Origin: JBAXEO01 sp963789515
GTDB taxonomy: Bacteria > Actinomycetota > Coriobacteriia > Anaerosomatales > JAAXUF01
Direction: 5' to 3'
Assembly (NCBI GenBank): GCA_963789515.1
Contig: CAWBKW010000007.1
Span: forward strand, 1-31,135
DNA length: 31,135 bases
The position numbers and the translations under genes were made by a program. The notes under the pieces are model-generated. The model was not told the DNA's origin. It was given only the letters and a program-made list of their open reading frames with translations, and did no database searches. Shown piece by piece: positions 18,524 through 26,754 of the stretch; position 1 is the stretch's first letter; every line of letters begins with the position of its first letter.

Positions 18524-20109
18524 ATGAAGGTACTGGTAGCAGAGCAGATCGCCCCGAGCGGCATCGAGCTGCTGCAAGAGAAGTTCGAGGTCGACGTCAA
18601 GACCGACCTGACGCCCGAGCAGCTCGTCGCCGAGATTCCCGCCTACGACGCGCTCATCGTGCGCTCGGCCACCCAGGCGACGCCGCGAGGTCATCGAGGC
18701 CGGCATGAACCTCAAGATCATCGGCCGCGCGGGCGTGGGCGTGGACAACGTCGACGTCGACGCGGCCACCGAGCGCGGCGTCATCGTGTGCAACGCGCCG
18801 ACCTCCAACATCGTGTCGGCCGCCGAGCAGACCATGGCGCTCATGCTCGCCGTCGCGCGCAAGACCCCGCAGGCCAACGCCTCGATGCATGCATGGCAAG
18901 TGGGAGCGCTCCAAGTTCACGGGCTCCGAGCTCTACGAGAAGACGCTCGCGGTCATCGGCCTGGGCCGCATCGGCTCGCTCGTCGCCGAGCGCGCCCGCG
19001 GCTTCGGCATGAAGCTCATCGGCTACGACCCCTACACCTCCGAGGAGCGCGCCGCCAAGATGGGCGTCACGCTCTACGAGACGGTCGACGAGCTGCTGCC
19101 CGCTCGCCGACTTCATCACCGTGCACCTGCCCAAGACCAAGGACACCATCGGCATGTTCGGCGCCGAGCAGTTCGCGAAGATGAAGGACGGCGTGCGCGT
19201 GGTCAACACCGCCCGCGGCGGCATCTACCAGGTGCCCGCGCTCGCCGACGCGATCCGCAGCGGCAAGGTCGCCGGCGCCGGCATCGACGTCTTCGAGGTC
19301 GAGCCGTGCACCGACTCGCCGCTCATCGAGCTCGACAACGTCGTCCTCACCCCGCACCTCGGCGCGTCGACCGCTGAGGCGCAGGACCGCGCCGGCGAGC
19401 AGATCGCCGAGTACGTGCGTCCTCGGCCTCGAGGGCCGCATGGTCCCGACCGCCGTCAACGTCGCGCCGGTCTCGCCCGAGGTCATGGAGAAGGTCGGCC
19501 CCTACATCGACCTCGCGCAGGACATGGGCACGATGCTCGCCCAGCTCGCTCGCGGCGGCGTCGAGGAGCTCGACATCCTCACCGTCGGCGCACTGGCCGA
19601 CGACGACACCCGCATCGTGCGCACGGCCGCGATCAAGGGCCTGCTCACGCGCGCGAGCGACGAGGGCGTCAACTTCGTCAACGCCGAGTACCTCGCCGAG
19701 CAGCGCGGCATCACAGATCACCGAGACCAAGCGCGCCGAGACGCACGACTACGTCTCGATGCTCATCCTGCGCGCGGTCACGCCGCACGGTCCCGTCGAG
19801 ATCGGCTCGGCGCTCATCGGCAAGAAGGACGAGCCGCGCATCGTGTCGCTGTTCGGCTACGACCTGGACATGGCGCCGGCGAAGAACATGGCGTTCTTCG
19901 TCTACCCCGACCGTCCCGGCATGATCGGCAAGGTCGGCACCACGCTGGGCAACGAGGGCATCAACATCGGCTCGATGCAGGTCGGCCGCAACGAGCAGGG
20001 CGGCCAGGCGCTCATGGCGATCACCGTCGACGCCGTGCTCGAGCCGGAGCTGCTGCAGCGCATCTCCGAGGACGCCGGCATGGCCGACGCCTGGTACGTG
20101 GAGATCTAG
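18524..20109 (+). CDS. serA: D-3-phosphoglycerate dehydrogenase, long form with ACT domain (several apparent frameshifts)
   Basis: It oxidises 3-phosphoglycerate with NAD in the first step of serine synthesis. The N-terminal substrate domain is MKVLVAEQIAPSGIELLQEK...DALIVRSATQ. The NAD-binding domain has KTLAVIGLGRIGSLVAERAR, VRVVNTARGGIYQVPALADA, GAGIDVFEVEP and the catalytic His in LTPHLGASTAEAQDRAGEQI. An allosteric-substrate-binding domain follows (VAPVSPEVMEKVGPYIDLAQ...AETHDYVSMLILRAVT). A C-terminal ACT domain has MAFFVYPDRPGMIGKVGTTL and NIGSMQVGRNEQGGQALMAI. The corrected length is about 526 residues, the actinobacterial type 1 form usually inhibited by serine. One-base shifts fall near 18683, 18893, 19105, 19425 and 19713. 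Its ATG is six bases after the aminotransferase stop, so the two form a serine-synthesis pair at the end of the ilv operon. Confidence 0.95.
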
Positions 20110-20411
20110 AGGCGGCGAAGCAGCTCGCGCGACAGCGAGCCGTGCGACACCGAACGAGCGACCTGGACCCGCGACGGTTCAGGTCGCTCGCTCGTCTTGG
20201 TGCGAACGCTGTCGCCGCTGGTGCGGATCGAACCCGGGACGTGCGCGCTTCCCGAGCGCGGGCGAGGTCGGTTTGTGTTGATTCTGCGGAGACGCCCTGC
20301 GCGACGCCTTCCTAGCAGGTCTGCGCCCCTGTTGAGGCGAAACTGAGCAGAGGGCTCCAGCTGTCTTGCGCGCCACTGTCTGCGGCTCGCACATCAAACA
20401 GGAGGACGTCC
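20110..20411. other. Intergenic region between serA and the cytochrome locus
   Basis: This is 302 bases long. It holds the hairpin at 20155-20190 and a tRNA-like fragment near 20210-20270 that fails as a tRNA gene. It ends with AGGAGG at 20400-20405, which sets the start of the next gene. No confident promoter or reading frame was found. Confidence 0.6.
20155..20200 (+). terminator. Rho-independent-type hairpin after serA
   Basis: CGAGCGACCTG (20155-20165) pairs perfectly with CAGGTCGCTCG (20180-20190), an 11-bp stem with a 14-base loop. It is followed by CTCGTCTTGGT, which is only modestly T-rich. It lies 45 bases after the serA stop and probably ends the operon. Confidence 0.65.
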
Positions 20412-21188
20412 ATGAGCGACGCTGCACCGATTCCCGAGGGTCCGTTCGAACAGTCCGAAGAGCCCAGAGCCGGACAAGCCGGGCCTTCTCGCCGATCCAG
20501 TCGTCCGGGTCATGGTCTACGCCTTGATCGGGCTCGTGATCCTCTTTCTGGCGACCGTCATCGGCGTCTTGGTGACAGGGGTGCTGGCGACCAACGGGCC
20601 AAGGTCCGCCGCCGAGCAGCGAGCTCGTGGTGGCCTCTGCCAGCGCGGGACCACCGGCGAGGCCGCGGCGCCCTACATCAACGCACTGATCGCCGCGGGA
20701 GACCTGCCGGCGGCGCGCGTCGCGCTCGCGCAGGCCCGCGCCAGTGTGAGCGCGACCGCTCCCCGTCTCCGACCTCGATCTCGCCGAGGCGAGGCTCCTC
20801 AGGCGACGAAGGACTACGAGAAGGCCGTCACGTCGCCGACAAGGCGATGAAGGGCTACAAGGCCGAGTATGACGCGCAGGTCGCACGGGTGGGCAAGTCG
20901 CGCAGACGCGCCAAGAGCGCCGGCACTGATGCGGACTACTACAACGCCGCGCTGGTGAAGGCGTACGCACTGGTCGAGCTGAGCCGCTGGAAGGATGCCG
21001 TCGCGGCGTTCGACATCTACATACGCATGAACCCGACGGCGTCCGACATCCTCATCGATCGCGGGAACGCCAAGGCCGAGCTGAACGACAAGGCGGGCGC
21101 CGAGAAGGACTTCCGAGCGGCGCTCAGATTCGTCCCATATGACCAAGAAGCAAAGGCCGGACTGAAGAGGATAGGAGTCGCGCAATGA
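20412..21188 (+). CDS. Membrane-anchored TPR-like protein (several apparent frameshifts)
   Basis: The start ATG follows AGGAGG by six bases. The rejoined protein of about 255 residues has a short acidic N-terminus (MSDAAPIPEGPFEQSEEPEP), one membrane helix (VMVYALIGLVILFLATVIGV and on), and a helical region outside the membrane. That region reads EAAAPYINALIAAGDLPAAR, VALAQARASVSATAP, RATKDYEKAV, and then clear tetratricopeptide-type helices: ALVKAYALVELSRWKDAVAA, FDIYIRMNPTASDILIDRGN and AKAELNDKAGAEKDFRAALR. Shifts occur near 20463, 20628, 20645, 20765 and 20830. TPR helices bind partner proteins; its stop overlaps the start of the NHL-repeat gene, so the two are translationally coupled. 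Function in the cytochrome locus (assembly or scaffolding) is inference. Confidence 0.75.
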   Translation: MSDAAPIPEGPFEQSEEPRAGQAGPSRRSSRPGHGLRLDRARDPLSGDRHRRLGDRGAGDQRAKVRRRAASSWWPLPARDHRRGRGALHQRTDRRGRPAGGARRARAGPRQCERDRSPSPTSISPRRGSSGDEGLREGRHVADKAMKGYKAEYDAQVARVGKSRRRAKSAGTDADYYNAALVKAYALVELSRWKDAVAAFDIYIRMNPTASDILIDRGNAKAELNDKAGAEKDFRAALRFVPYDQEAKAGLKRIGVAQ

Positions 21189-22517
21189 GCGACACGACGC
21201 CCGCTGCTGCCGACCGGCGCCCCGGCTCCGTCCGTCAAGCACCGCCGGGCGCGGCGCGCGCTCGCGCTCGTACTTGGGCATCGTCATCCTCCTGCTTCTG
21301 CTCGCGGGCTACCTGCTCTACAGCGCGGTGCGCATTCCGACGACGGTGCCAACCGAGGGCAAGCCCGTCGCCACCAGTGGCGTCAAGTGGGTTCGGTCGA
21401 TCTACGGCACCTCGAACAGTCCGAAGGACCTCTTCGGCCAGACCCAGGCCGCGGTCCCGGGTGGCGACGGGACGATCTGGGTCACCGACGTGAAGCAGCC
21501 GCTCGAGCATCATGAAGTTCAGCCCCGACGGCCGCTACCTCGGCTCGCTCGAGTCGGCCAGTCCGTCGATGCCGATCAGCCGCGCCGTCTCGAATCGCCA
21601 TCGGACCGGACGGGCGCGTCTACATCTGCGAGACGACGCTCGACCGAATCCACGTGCTGCGGCCCGAACGGCGAGGACGGCGGGACGTTCAGCGTGCCCC
21701 AGCCCGTTTCCGTGGCGGTGAGCGAGGACAGGATCGCCGTCGGCTCGGTGTCGGGATTCGCCGTGCTCGACAAGGAGGGCAAGACCCTCGGCGTCAATCG
21801 GGTCGCGCGGCAAGGGCCCCGACCAGTTCGACTACGTGCACGGAATCGCGTTCGGGCCCGACGGCAGCATCTACGTCGCCGACTCCTACAACAACCGGCT
21901 GAGCGCGTACGAGCCGAACGGCAAGCGCCGCTGGATCATTCGGACCGGTGCGCCCGCGAACTCCGCGGAGATCACGAACAACATGCTCGCGTCCAAGACG
22001 CCGAGCGACACCGTGCTGAAGGGGGACGATGCCCTGCAGCTCCCGCTCGGGCTGACGGTGGACGGTGCCGGCCGAGTGGTCGTCATCGACATGTACGACT
22101 GCGCCCTGGCCGTCTTCGAGCCCAAGACAGGCAAGTTCATCGGGAAGTACGGCGATGTCGGGCGCCGAGGACGGGCAGTTCTTCTATCCCGGTGAGCGTG
22201 GGCTACGACCCGGGCAGGGACTGGTTCACCGTGGCGGACGCCCTGAATCGCCGCGTCCAGATCGTGCGGATACCCGGCTCGAGCCTCGGGCGCGGGAGGC
22301 GCGGCCGCGGCGTTCAGTCGCGCGCTGGCCGGCCCGTGGCGGGCGTGCCTGTTCCCGCTGCTGCTCCTCCTCCTCGCGATCGTGGCCTACCTCATCGCCC
22401 GATTCGTTCGCCGTCGACGCGACGGCGGCGACGTCCGACGAGTCGGGGTCCAGCGACGAGGCCGCGTCCCGACACCGGCGTCGAGTGAGGAGCGAGCGCT
22501 CGGTCCAGCTCGAGTGA
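21185..22517 (+). CDS. NHL-repeat beta-propeller protein with N- and C-terminal membrane segments (several frameshifts)
   Basis: The ATG at 21185 overlaps the previous stop (ATGA). Rejoined, the protein is about 440 residues. Its N-terminal membrane segment ALALVLGIVILLLLLAGYLL is followed by NHL/six-bladed propeller repeats: IMKFSPDGRYLGSLESASPS, IAIGPDGRVYICETTLDRIH, VHGIAFGPDGSIYVADSYNN RLSAY, GLTVDGAGRVVVIDMYDCAL and GQFFYPVSVGYDPGRDWFTV ADALNRRVQI. A second membrane helix (ACLFPLLLLLLAIVAYLIAR) and a Ser/Asp/Glu-rich tail ending at TGA 22517 follow; the exact tail frame is uncertain. Shifts lie near 21235, 21275, 21508, 21597, 21812, 22160, 22190, 22290 and 22405. NHL propellers often sit beside multiheme cytochrome genes in metal-reducing bacteria, which supports a structural role in an electron conduit. 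Confidence 0.78.
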
Positions 22518-22568
22518 GCGCTCGCTCATACGTGTCTGCGAGTGGCTGCGAACATGCATGGCGTCGAG

Positions 22569-22619
22569 GTTAAGGGTACGTTAATGGTCTATTGCATTCT
22601 CGGTTAAGTCTCGTTTAAG
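22569..22619 (+). promoter_or_regulatory. Four TTAAG-type half-sites at helical spacing
   Basis: GTTAAG (22569), GTTAAT (22580), GTTAAG (22603) and TTTAAG (22614) form two pairs of direct repeats with an 11-base period within each pair and 23 bases between pair centres. This pattern is typical of OmpR/PhoB-type response-regulator sites. It lies in an AT-richer island ahead of the first cytochrome gene. Confidence 0.5.
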
Positions 22620-22624
22620 ATGTT

Positions 22625-22780
22625 TGAAGGATTCGATCAGGATTGCCCGCCGAACTGGCGGGTCTCGACAACGATTGGGTCGGTCGGCGTGTGGGGATAC
22701 GCCACCGAACGGCCCCTCAGGCTCCTTGCGGACGGGAGGTGAACGAGCCAGCAAGGACAAACAATTCAGTTGACTCTCAA
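22625..22780 (+). promoter_or_regulatory. Structured 5' leader of the cytochrome genes, class unknown
   Basis: The leader can form CCCGCC/GGCGGG (hairpin near 22648-22664) and TCGGT.C.GGCGT/ACGCCACCGA (near 22679-22708). It also has two mutually exclusive pairings: GGCTC (22720-22724) with GAGCC (22745-22749), or TCCTTGC (22723-22729) with GCAAGGA (22751-22757). No conserved core of the c-di-GMP, cobalamin, glycine, SAM or T-box classes was found. Confidence 0.4.
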
Positions 22781-22789
22781 GGGGGATTC

Positions 22790-24255
22790 ATGAAGCGAAC
22801 ATCTCTCGTCGTCGTTCTCGCCCTCGTCCTGATCTTCGCCTTCGCGGCGAGCGCGTTTGCGACGACAGGCAAGTTCTTCGCAAACTCCACCAGCTACTAC
22901 CAGTGGAACAAGCCGGCCGGTCATCCGCTCCGGGTACCGCGTCTCCGGCCGGCCTGTTCAACATCGGCGCCAACCCCACCAACCCGGGCGCGCACGCCAA
23001 CTACCTGGCCACGACCGCCAAGTGCGGCATGTGCCACTCCGTCCACCGCGCGGCAGGCGCCGGCACCAAGCTGCTGCCGACCGCTGACGCCACGTGCGCC
23101 GGCTGCCACACCGGCGGCACGGCCATCACGGCCAAGATCATCACGTGGACGCCGTACGACGTCAACTGGGTCCGACGTCGATGACCAGCCCGCTGCGCCG
23201 TCGGTAGCCCGCGTGGATGGCGGCGACTCCGCCAGCGGTGCCGCGATCACAACAAGGCCGCTGCAGGCGGCGCCGCAACGGTGGCGGCCCCCACAACGAC
23301 AGCGCGCTTGACCTGATCGCCGACGGCTACTGGGACGGCACCGGCGCCACGCCGGAGCCCAGCTACGAGCCCGGCCACCGCTACGGCTGCTTCACTCGCC
23401 GCTGCCACGCCACCAACCCGCACGGCGCCGACAGCTCGAAGTACAAGCTCTTCGCTGCCAAGCTGCTGTTCAACGAGTCGCGCCAGACGAGGACGACGGC
23501 TGGCCGCGACGGCACCTACGGCGGCCTCGACGCCATCTATGACGACCTGGGCGCCACCGACGCTGCTGTCGAGCGCTTCGTCGACGACCAACCCGTCCAT
23601 CATGTCCACGACGGCCGCCGGCGACATCCTGATCCACGGTGTCGCTCCGGACGCCAACGAGACCCACGCGCTGGTCGCCGGTCTGACCTGCGGTCGTCCC
23701 TCCAACCCGTCGACCGGCGAGGACGAGTGCCACGCTGAGGCCTCCTACGCCATCGTCGACAAGGGCATCAGGAGAACCGCAACCACGGTACCGGCATCAC
23801 GCGCCGGCAACGCCTACCGCACCGACAACACCGGTGCAGAGGCTCCTGGCTACGGCGGCAACGACAACCGCGACTCCAAGACCGGTCACGTCGCCGGTAC
23901 GTTCGCAGCGGTTCCGGTGCTGCGCTCCTACTCGCCGATCGCCGGCTGCACGAGCTGCCACGATCAGACCGACGCGGCCAACACCGTCGCGGGCAACTTC
24001 ACGTTCCCGCACGGCCAGACCCCGACCGGCGCCACGAACCTGTACCTGGCTGACGGCGTCACGCCGGCCACGACGGGCGGCGACGCTGCGCTCAACGCGT
24101 CCGTCGTTCCCGCATCTGGTCCGGCTGGTCCGGCGCACGTTGGCGCGAACCGCATCATCACGACCACCGCTCCACGCAGGCCAGAAGGCCTACGACGGCC
24201 AGTGCCTGAAGTGCCACCGCGACGGTGCCGGCAACGGTATCGGCCTGACCAATAG
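22790..24255 (+). CDS. Secreted multiheme c-type cytochrome with doubled-CXXCH sites (several frameshifts)
   Basis: The start ATG follows AAGGGGGATTC. A clear signal peptide (MKRTSLVVVLALVLIFAFAA SAFA) directs export. Heme sites in order are CGMCH, CAGCH (a CXXCH pair about 30 residues apart), CFTRRCH (CX4CH), CTSCH and CLKCH. A further Cys followed by twelve residues and CH (CGRPSNPSTGEDECH) may be an atypical site. The product is about 480 residues after rejoining frames near 22921, 23172, 23270, 23490, 23590 and 24170. The long loops are rich in Asn, Gly, Thr and Asp, as in extracellular proteins. The 3' end is uncertain: the heme frame runs on after GIGLTN without a stop, while TAG at 24253-24255 lies one frame over, so a last shift probably hides the true stop ahead of the hairpin at 24297. 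Role: electron carrier at the cell surface, by inference. Confidence 0.82.
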
Positions 24256-24296
24256 CACTCGCTCGAACGACGAAGGTCATCTCGACCTCGTGAACA

Positions 24297-24336
24297 GGGA
24301 GCCGGCTCCGTACTGGGAGCCGGCTCCTACCTTGTC
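24297..24336 (+). terminator. Strong hairpin between the first and second cytochrome genes
   Basis: GGGAGCCGGCTCC (24297-24309) and GGGAGCCGGCTCC (24315-24327) are self-complementary copies that pair with each other over at least 12 bp across a short GTACT loop. ACCTTGT follows. This should end or attenuate transcription after the first cytochrome, leaving it more expressed than the downstream genes. Confidence 0.7.
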
Positions 24337-24406
24337 ACTATCGCGTGAGCGGAAGGTTCCGGGGCGCTGGACGCGAACTGTGTCTGCAGCCGGCAAAGAG
24401 GGTGAC

Positions 24407-25420
24407 ATGCTCGGAACCGATCCCATAGAATCCCAGGATCCCAGTCAGGGTGCGAGCGCCCTGCCGACGGCCGGCGCCGCGCGTCACCGTCGCCGTTGGC
24501 TCGTCTGGGCGGTCGTCGGCGCTAGCGCTCGTCGTGCGTGCTCGGCTTGCGCGTCCTCGGTGTCGTCGGCCCGAAGCCGTGCGCCTCCTGCCACGACCGT
24601 GGTGCCTTCCGAGCCGAGACGCAGGCCTCCGCTCATGCCAGCGTCGAGTGCCGAGAATGCCACATGGCGTCGGGGGTGGTGGGGGCGGCGGTGTTCGCGC
24701 TGCAGCGGCCGCTTCACGCGTACTTCTCAGGCGCCCGCTCGCGGACCGCGACGCTGCTGCGGTTCCGGACTCGCGATGCAAAGCGTGCCACGAGCAGGCG
24801 CTGGAGAGCGTGGTTGTCTCCAACGGGATCCGCATCAACCACGAATCGTGCGCCACGAACGCATCATGCACGGACTGTCACTCCACCACGGCACACGGCA
24901 GCGCGACTCGGTGGGTTCGGTCCTACGACATGGAGGCTGCCTGGAGTGCCACATGGCGTCGGGCAACGTCGCGTGCGATCTGTGCCACCAGGGCCGGAAT
25001 GCGTCTGCTCGGGTGAAGTCCACCGCATTCGCGGTGACCCACGGTCCCAAATGGAAGACCACGCACGGGATGGGAGACATCGCCACGTGCAACGTGTGTC
25101 ACGTGGCGGAGGACTGCACTGAATGCCATGGCGTGGGCGTGCCGCATGAGCCGAAGTTCGTCGAGGTCCACTCCTCGTATGCCGTGCAACCGAAGGCGCA
25201 GTGCTCGTCCTGCCACAAGGAGGAGTTCTGCAACTCGTGTCACGGGACGGAGATGCCGCATCCGGCGGGATTCACCCAGCGCCACCCCGCGGAGTCGGCG
25301 AAGCAACCCGACCGCTGCAAGCGCTGTCATGAGGCTTCGGACTGCACGAACTGCCACCTCAAGCACGCGCACCCGGGCGGGGCGCTCGGCGCGCGTGCTG
25401 TCGGGGGAGGTGGGCAGTGA
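24407..25420 (+). CDS. Membrane-anchored 12-heme c-type cytochrome (NapC/NrfH-like layout), frameshifted
   Basis: The start ATG follows AAAGAGGGTGAC. A cytoplasmic N-terminus (MLGTDPIESQDPSQGASALP) leads to one membrane helix (RRRWLVWAVVG then ALALVVVLGLRVLGVVG). Then come twelve CXXCH sites: CASCH, CRECH, CKACH, CTDCH, CLECH, CDLCH, CNVCH, CTECH, CSSCH, CNSCH, CKRCH and CTNCH, most of them in the clean 3' half. The segments ECRECHMASG and CLECHMASG recur, as in NapC/NirT-type quinol dehydrogenases, where a Met or Lys after CH can be an axial ligand. Shifts lie near 24520-24535, 24725-24780 and 24930. The length is about 335 residues. Likely function is to take electrons from membrane quinol and pass them outward. 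The next gene overlaps its stop (TGATG), so the two are coupled. Confidence 0.83.
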   Translation: MLGTDPIESQDPSQGASALPTAGAARHRRRWLVWAVVGASARRACSACASSVSSARSRAPPATTVVPSEPRRRPPLMPASSAENATWRRGWWGRRCSRCSGRFTRTSQAPARGPRRCCGSGLAMQSVPRAGAGERGCLQRDPHQPRIVRHERIMHGLSLHHGTRQRDSVGSVLRHGGCLECHMASGNVACDLCHQGRNASARVKSTAFAVTHGPKWKTTHGMGDIATCNVCHVAEDCTECHGVGVPHEPKFVEVHSSYAVQPKAQCSSCHKEEFCNSCHGTEMPHPAGFTQRHPAESAKQPDRCKRCHEASDCTNCHLKHAHPGGALGARAVGGGGQ

Positions 25421-26651
25421 TGAACGTCACGCTCGCAGGCCTCCAGCAGGTCGTATCGACCCTCACTCGGATCCTGATAACCCCCACCTCGAACCTGAAG
25501 GTGGCGTTCCTGCTCTACGGGACGATCGCGCTGTTCCTGATACTCATCCTGATCATCGGCCTCATGTTCGTCATGGCGGCCCCTGACGACGCGACACCCC
25601 TTGCCGCATCCTCAGGCCGACGCAAGGACGCCCGCAGCAAGCGGCCGTCGCTCCCAAGAGGCGAAGCGACTCGAAGGCTGCGCCCCGCGGATTCTGGCCG
25701 AAGAGTCCGCGGATGCGACTGCTGCTCGGCGTGGGGATCGCGCTGGCCCTTGTCGGCGTGTGGGTGGTCGCCGGGGTCACCACGTCGGATGCGGGGTTCT
25801 GCAACGAGCTGCCACTCCACTTCCGTGCACGCGAAGGCCGACAAGGGCACGGACCCGCACGCGAAAGTCGACTGCGTGTCGTGTCACGAGCGCGGCGGCG
25901 TCATCGGTCGCTACGTGACCGGCGTCCCGTTCCGCCTGCTGCACCTTGCGGCGGCGTCAGTCGGCGCCGGCAACAAGACGGAGTACGGCCAGGTCACGAC
26001 CCGTGCCTGCGCCTCATGCCACGCGGTCATCATTGGCCGGCACGAAGAGCAACGCCGAAGCGAGGGCTCAAGATGTCGCACGCCGAGCCGCTGGCCGCAT
26101 CGGCGAGCTGTATCGACTGCCACACGATGCGCAATGGGACCGTGAGCGTCCACAACGTGGGCATGAAGCCGTGCCTGCGTTGCCACGATGGCACGCAAGG
26201 CGTCGTCGGCGTGCGTCACGTGCCATGAAGGCACGGTCGCTGCCGCGGCGCGTGCTCGGACGACGTCGTTCCGGGGCGAGCAGATCCAGGACGTGTCGTG
26301 CGGCGGCTGCCACAACGAGAAGCGCGACTGCGACGCGTGTCACGGCCTCCGGATGCCGCACTACGACGGAGTTCAAGAACGGCGGGCACGCCAGAGCCGC
26401 GGCGGTCGACATCTGGTACAACGGCGGCAAGACCTGTCGCCGTTGCCACACGGCCTCAAGCCGTCCCTGTACTCAGTGCCATTCGACGCTGATGGGAAAG
26501 GCGCACGGAGCGGGAATGGCCGCGAGCCATCAGAGGCGGGGCCGCTTCGAGCTGCAACACCTGCCATCGGCAGTACGCAACCATCGCGACCAGGGACTTC
26601 TGCAAGGACGTGTGCCACTCCCCGGCCGCGAAAGCGGCCAGCCCCCGCTGA
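25420..26651 (+). CDS. Multiheme c-type cytochrome with two membrane helices (11 CXXCH plus one CX3CH), frameshifted
   Basis: ATG at 25420 overlaps the preceding stop; GTG at 25417 is an alternative. The N-terminus resembles a ResB/NapC-neighbour helix (KVAFLLYGTIALFLILILII GLMFVM), followed by a basic linker (KRRSDSKAAPRGFWPKSPR) and a second helix (LLLGVGIALALVGVWVVAGV). Heme sites in order after rejoining frames: CNECH, CVSCH, CASCH, CIDCH, CLRCH, CVTCH, CGGCH, CDACH, CRRCH, CTQCH, CNTCH and finally CKDVCH (CX3CH). Shifts occur near 25660, 25725, 25810, 26030, 26070, 26205, 26375, 26540 and 26565. The stop TGA at 26649-26651 follows KAASPR. With the previous gene this gives about 24 hemes, enough for a wire-like route from membrane to surface. 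The exact partner and acceptor cannot be read from sequence. Confidence 0.78.
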
Positions 26652-26701
26652 CGCTGCTCCCGGGGCACCGAGGTGGTTGGTCGGCGACGCCTAGCCGTGG
26701 T

Positions 26702-26738
26702 CTGCCGCTATGGCAACTTGAAGTTGCCATAGCGGCAG
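26702..26738. promoter_or_regulatory. Perfect 37-base palindrome, probable operator of the MNT/HEPN pair
   Basis: CTGCCGCTATGGCAACTT (26702-26719) and its exact complement (26721-26738) flank a single G. The -35 box of the downstream promoter is at its centre. The helix-turn-helix domain of the adjacent MNT protein is the obvious candidate binder. Shorter outer arms GTGGTC (26697) and GACCAC (26759) also match. The palindrome could double as a hairpin terminator for the cytochrome genes, but it lacks a T-run. Confidence 0.7.
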
Positions 26739-26747
26739 GTTTAGACT
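26718..26747 (+). promoter_or_regulatory. Promoter TTGAAG-18-TAGACT, leaderless start
   Basis: TTGAAG (26718-26723) and TAGACT (26742-26747) are 18 bases apart. The ATG at 26755 is only seven bases after the -10, so the mRNA should be leaderless. Confidence 0.6.
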
Positions 26748-26754
26748 CCATAGC

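Noticed and set aside
20205..20270. tRNA-like fragment, minus strand (CGGGTTCGATCCG T-loop-like element and CGCGC/GCGCG anticodon-arm-like hairpin)
   Set aside because: The T stem does not pair beyond three bases, position 33 of the supposed anticodon loop is C, and no D arm or acceptor stem can be built. At most it is a tRNA remnant or attachment-site scar.
22720..22757. H-type pseudoknot from GGCTC/GAGCC and CTTGC/GCAAG
   Set aside because: The connecting loops would be zero and one base long, too short to span the stems. The two helices are better seen as alternatives.
22625..22789. GEMM (c-di-GMP/cAMP-GMP) riboswitch before the cytochrome gene
   Set aside because: The conserved GCAAAGCC-type core and tetraloop receptor are not present, even allowing single-base errors.
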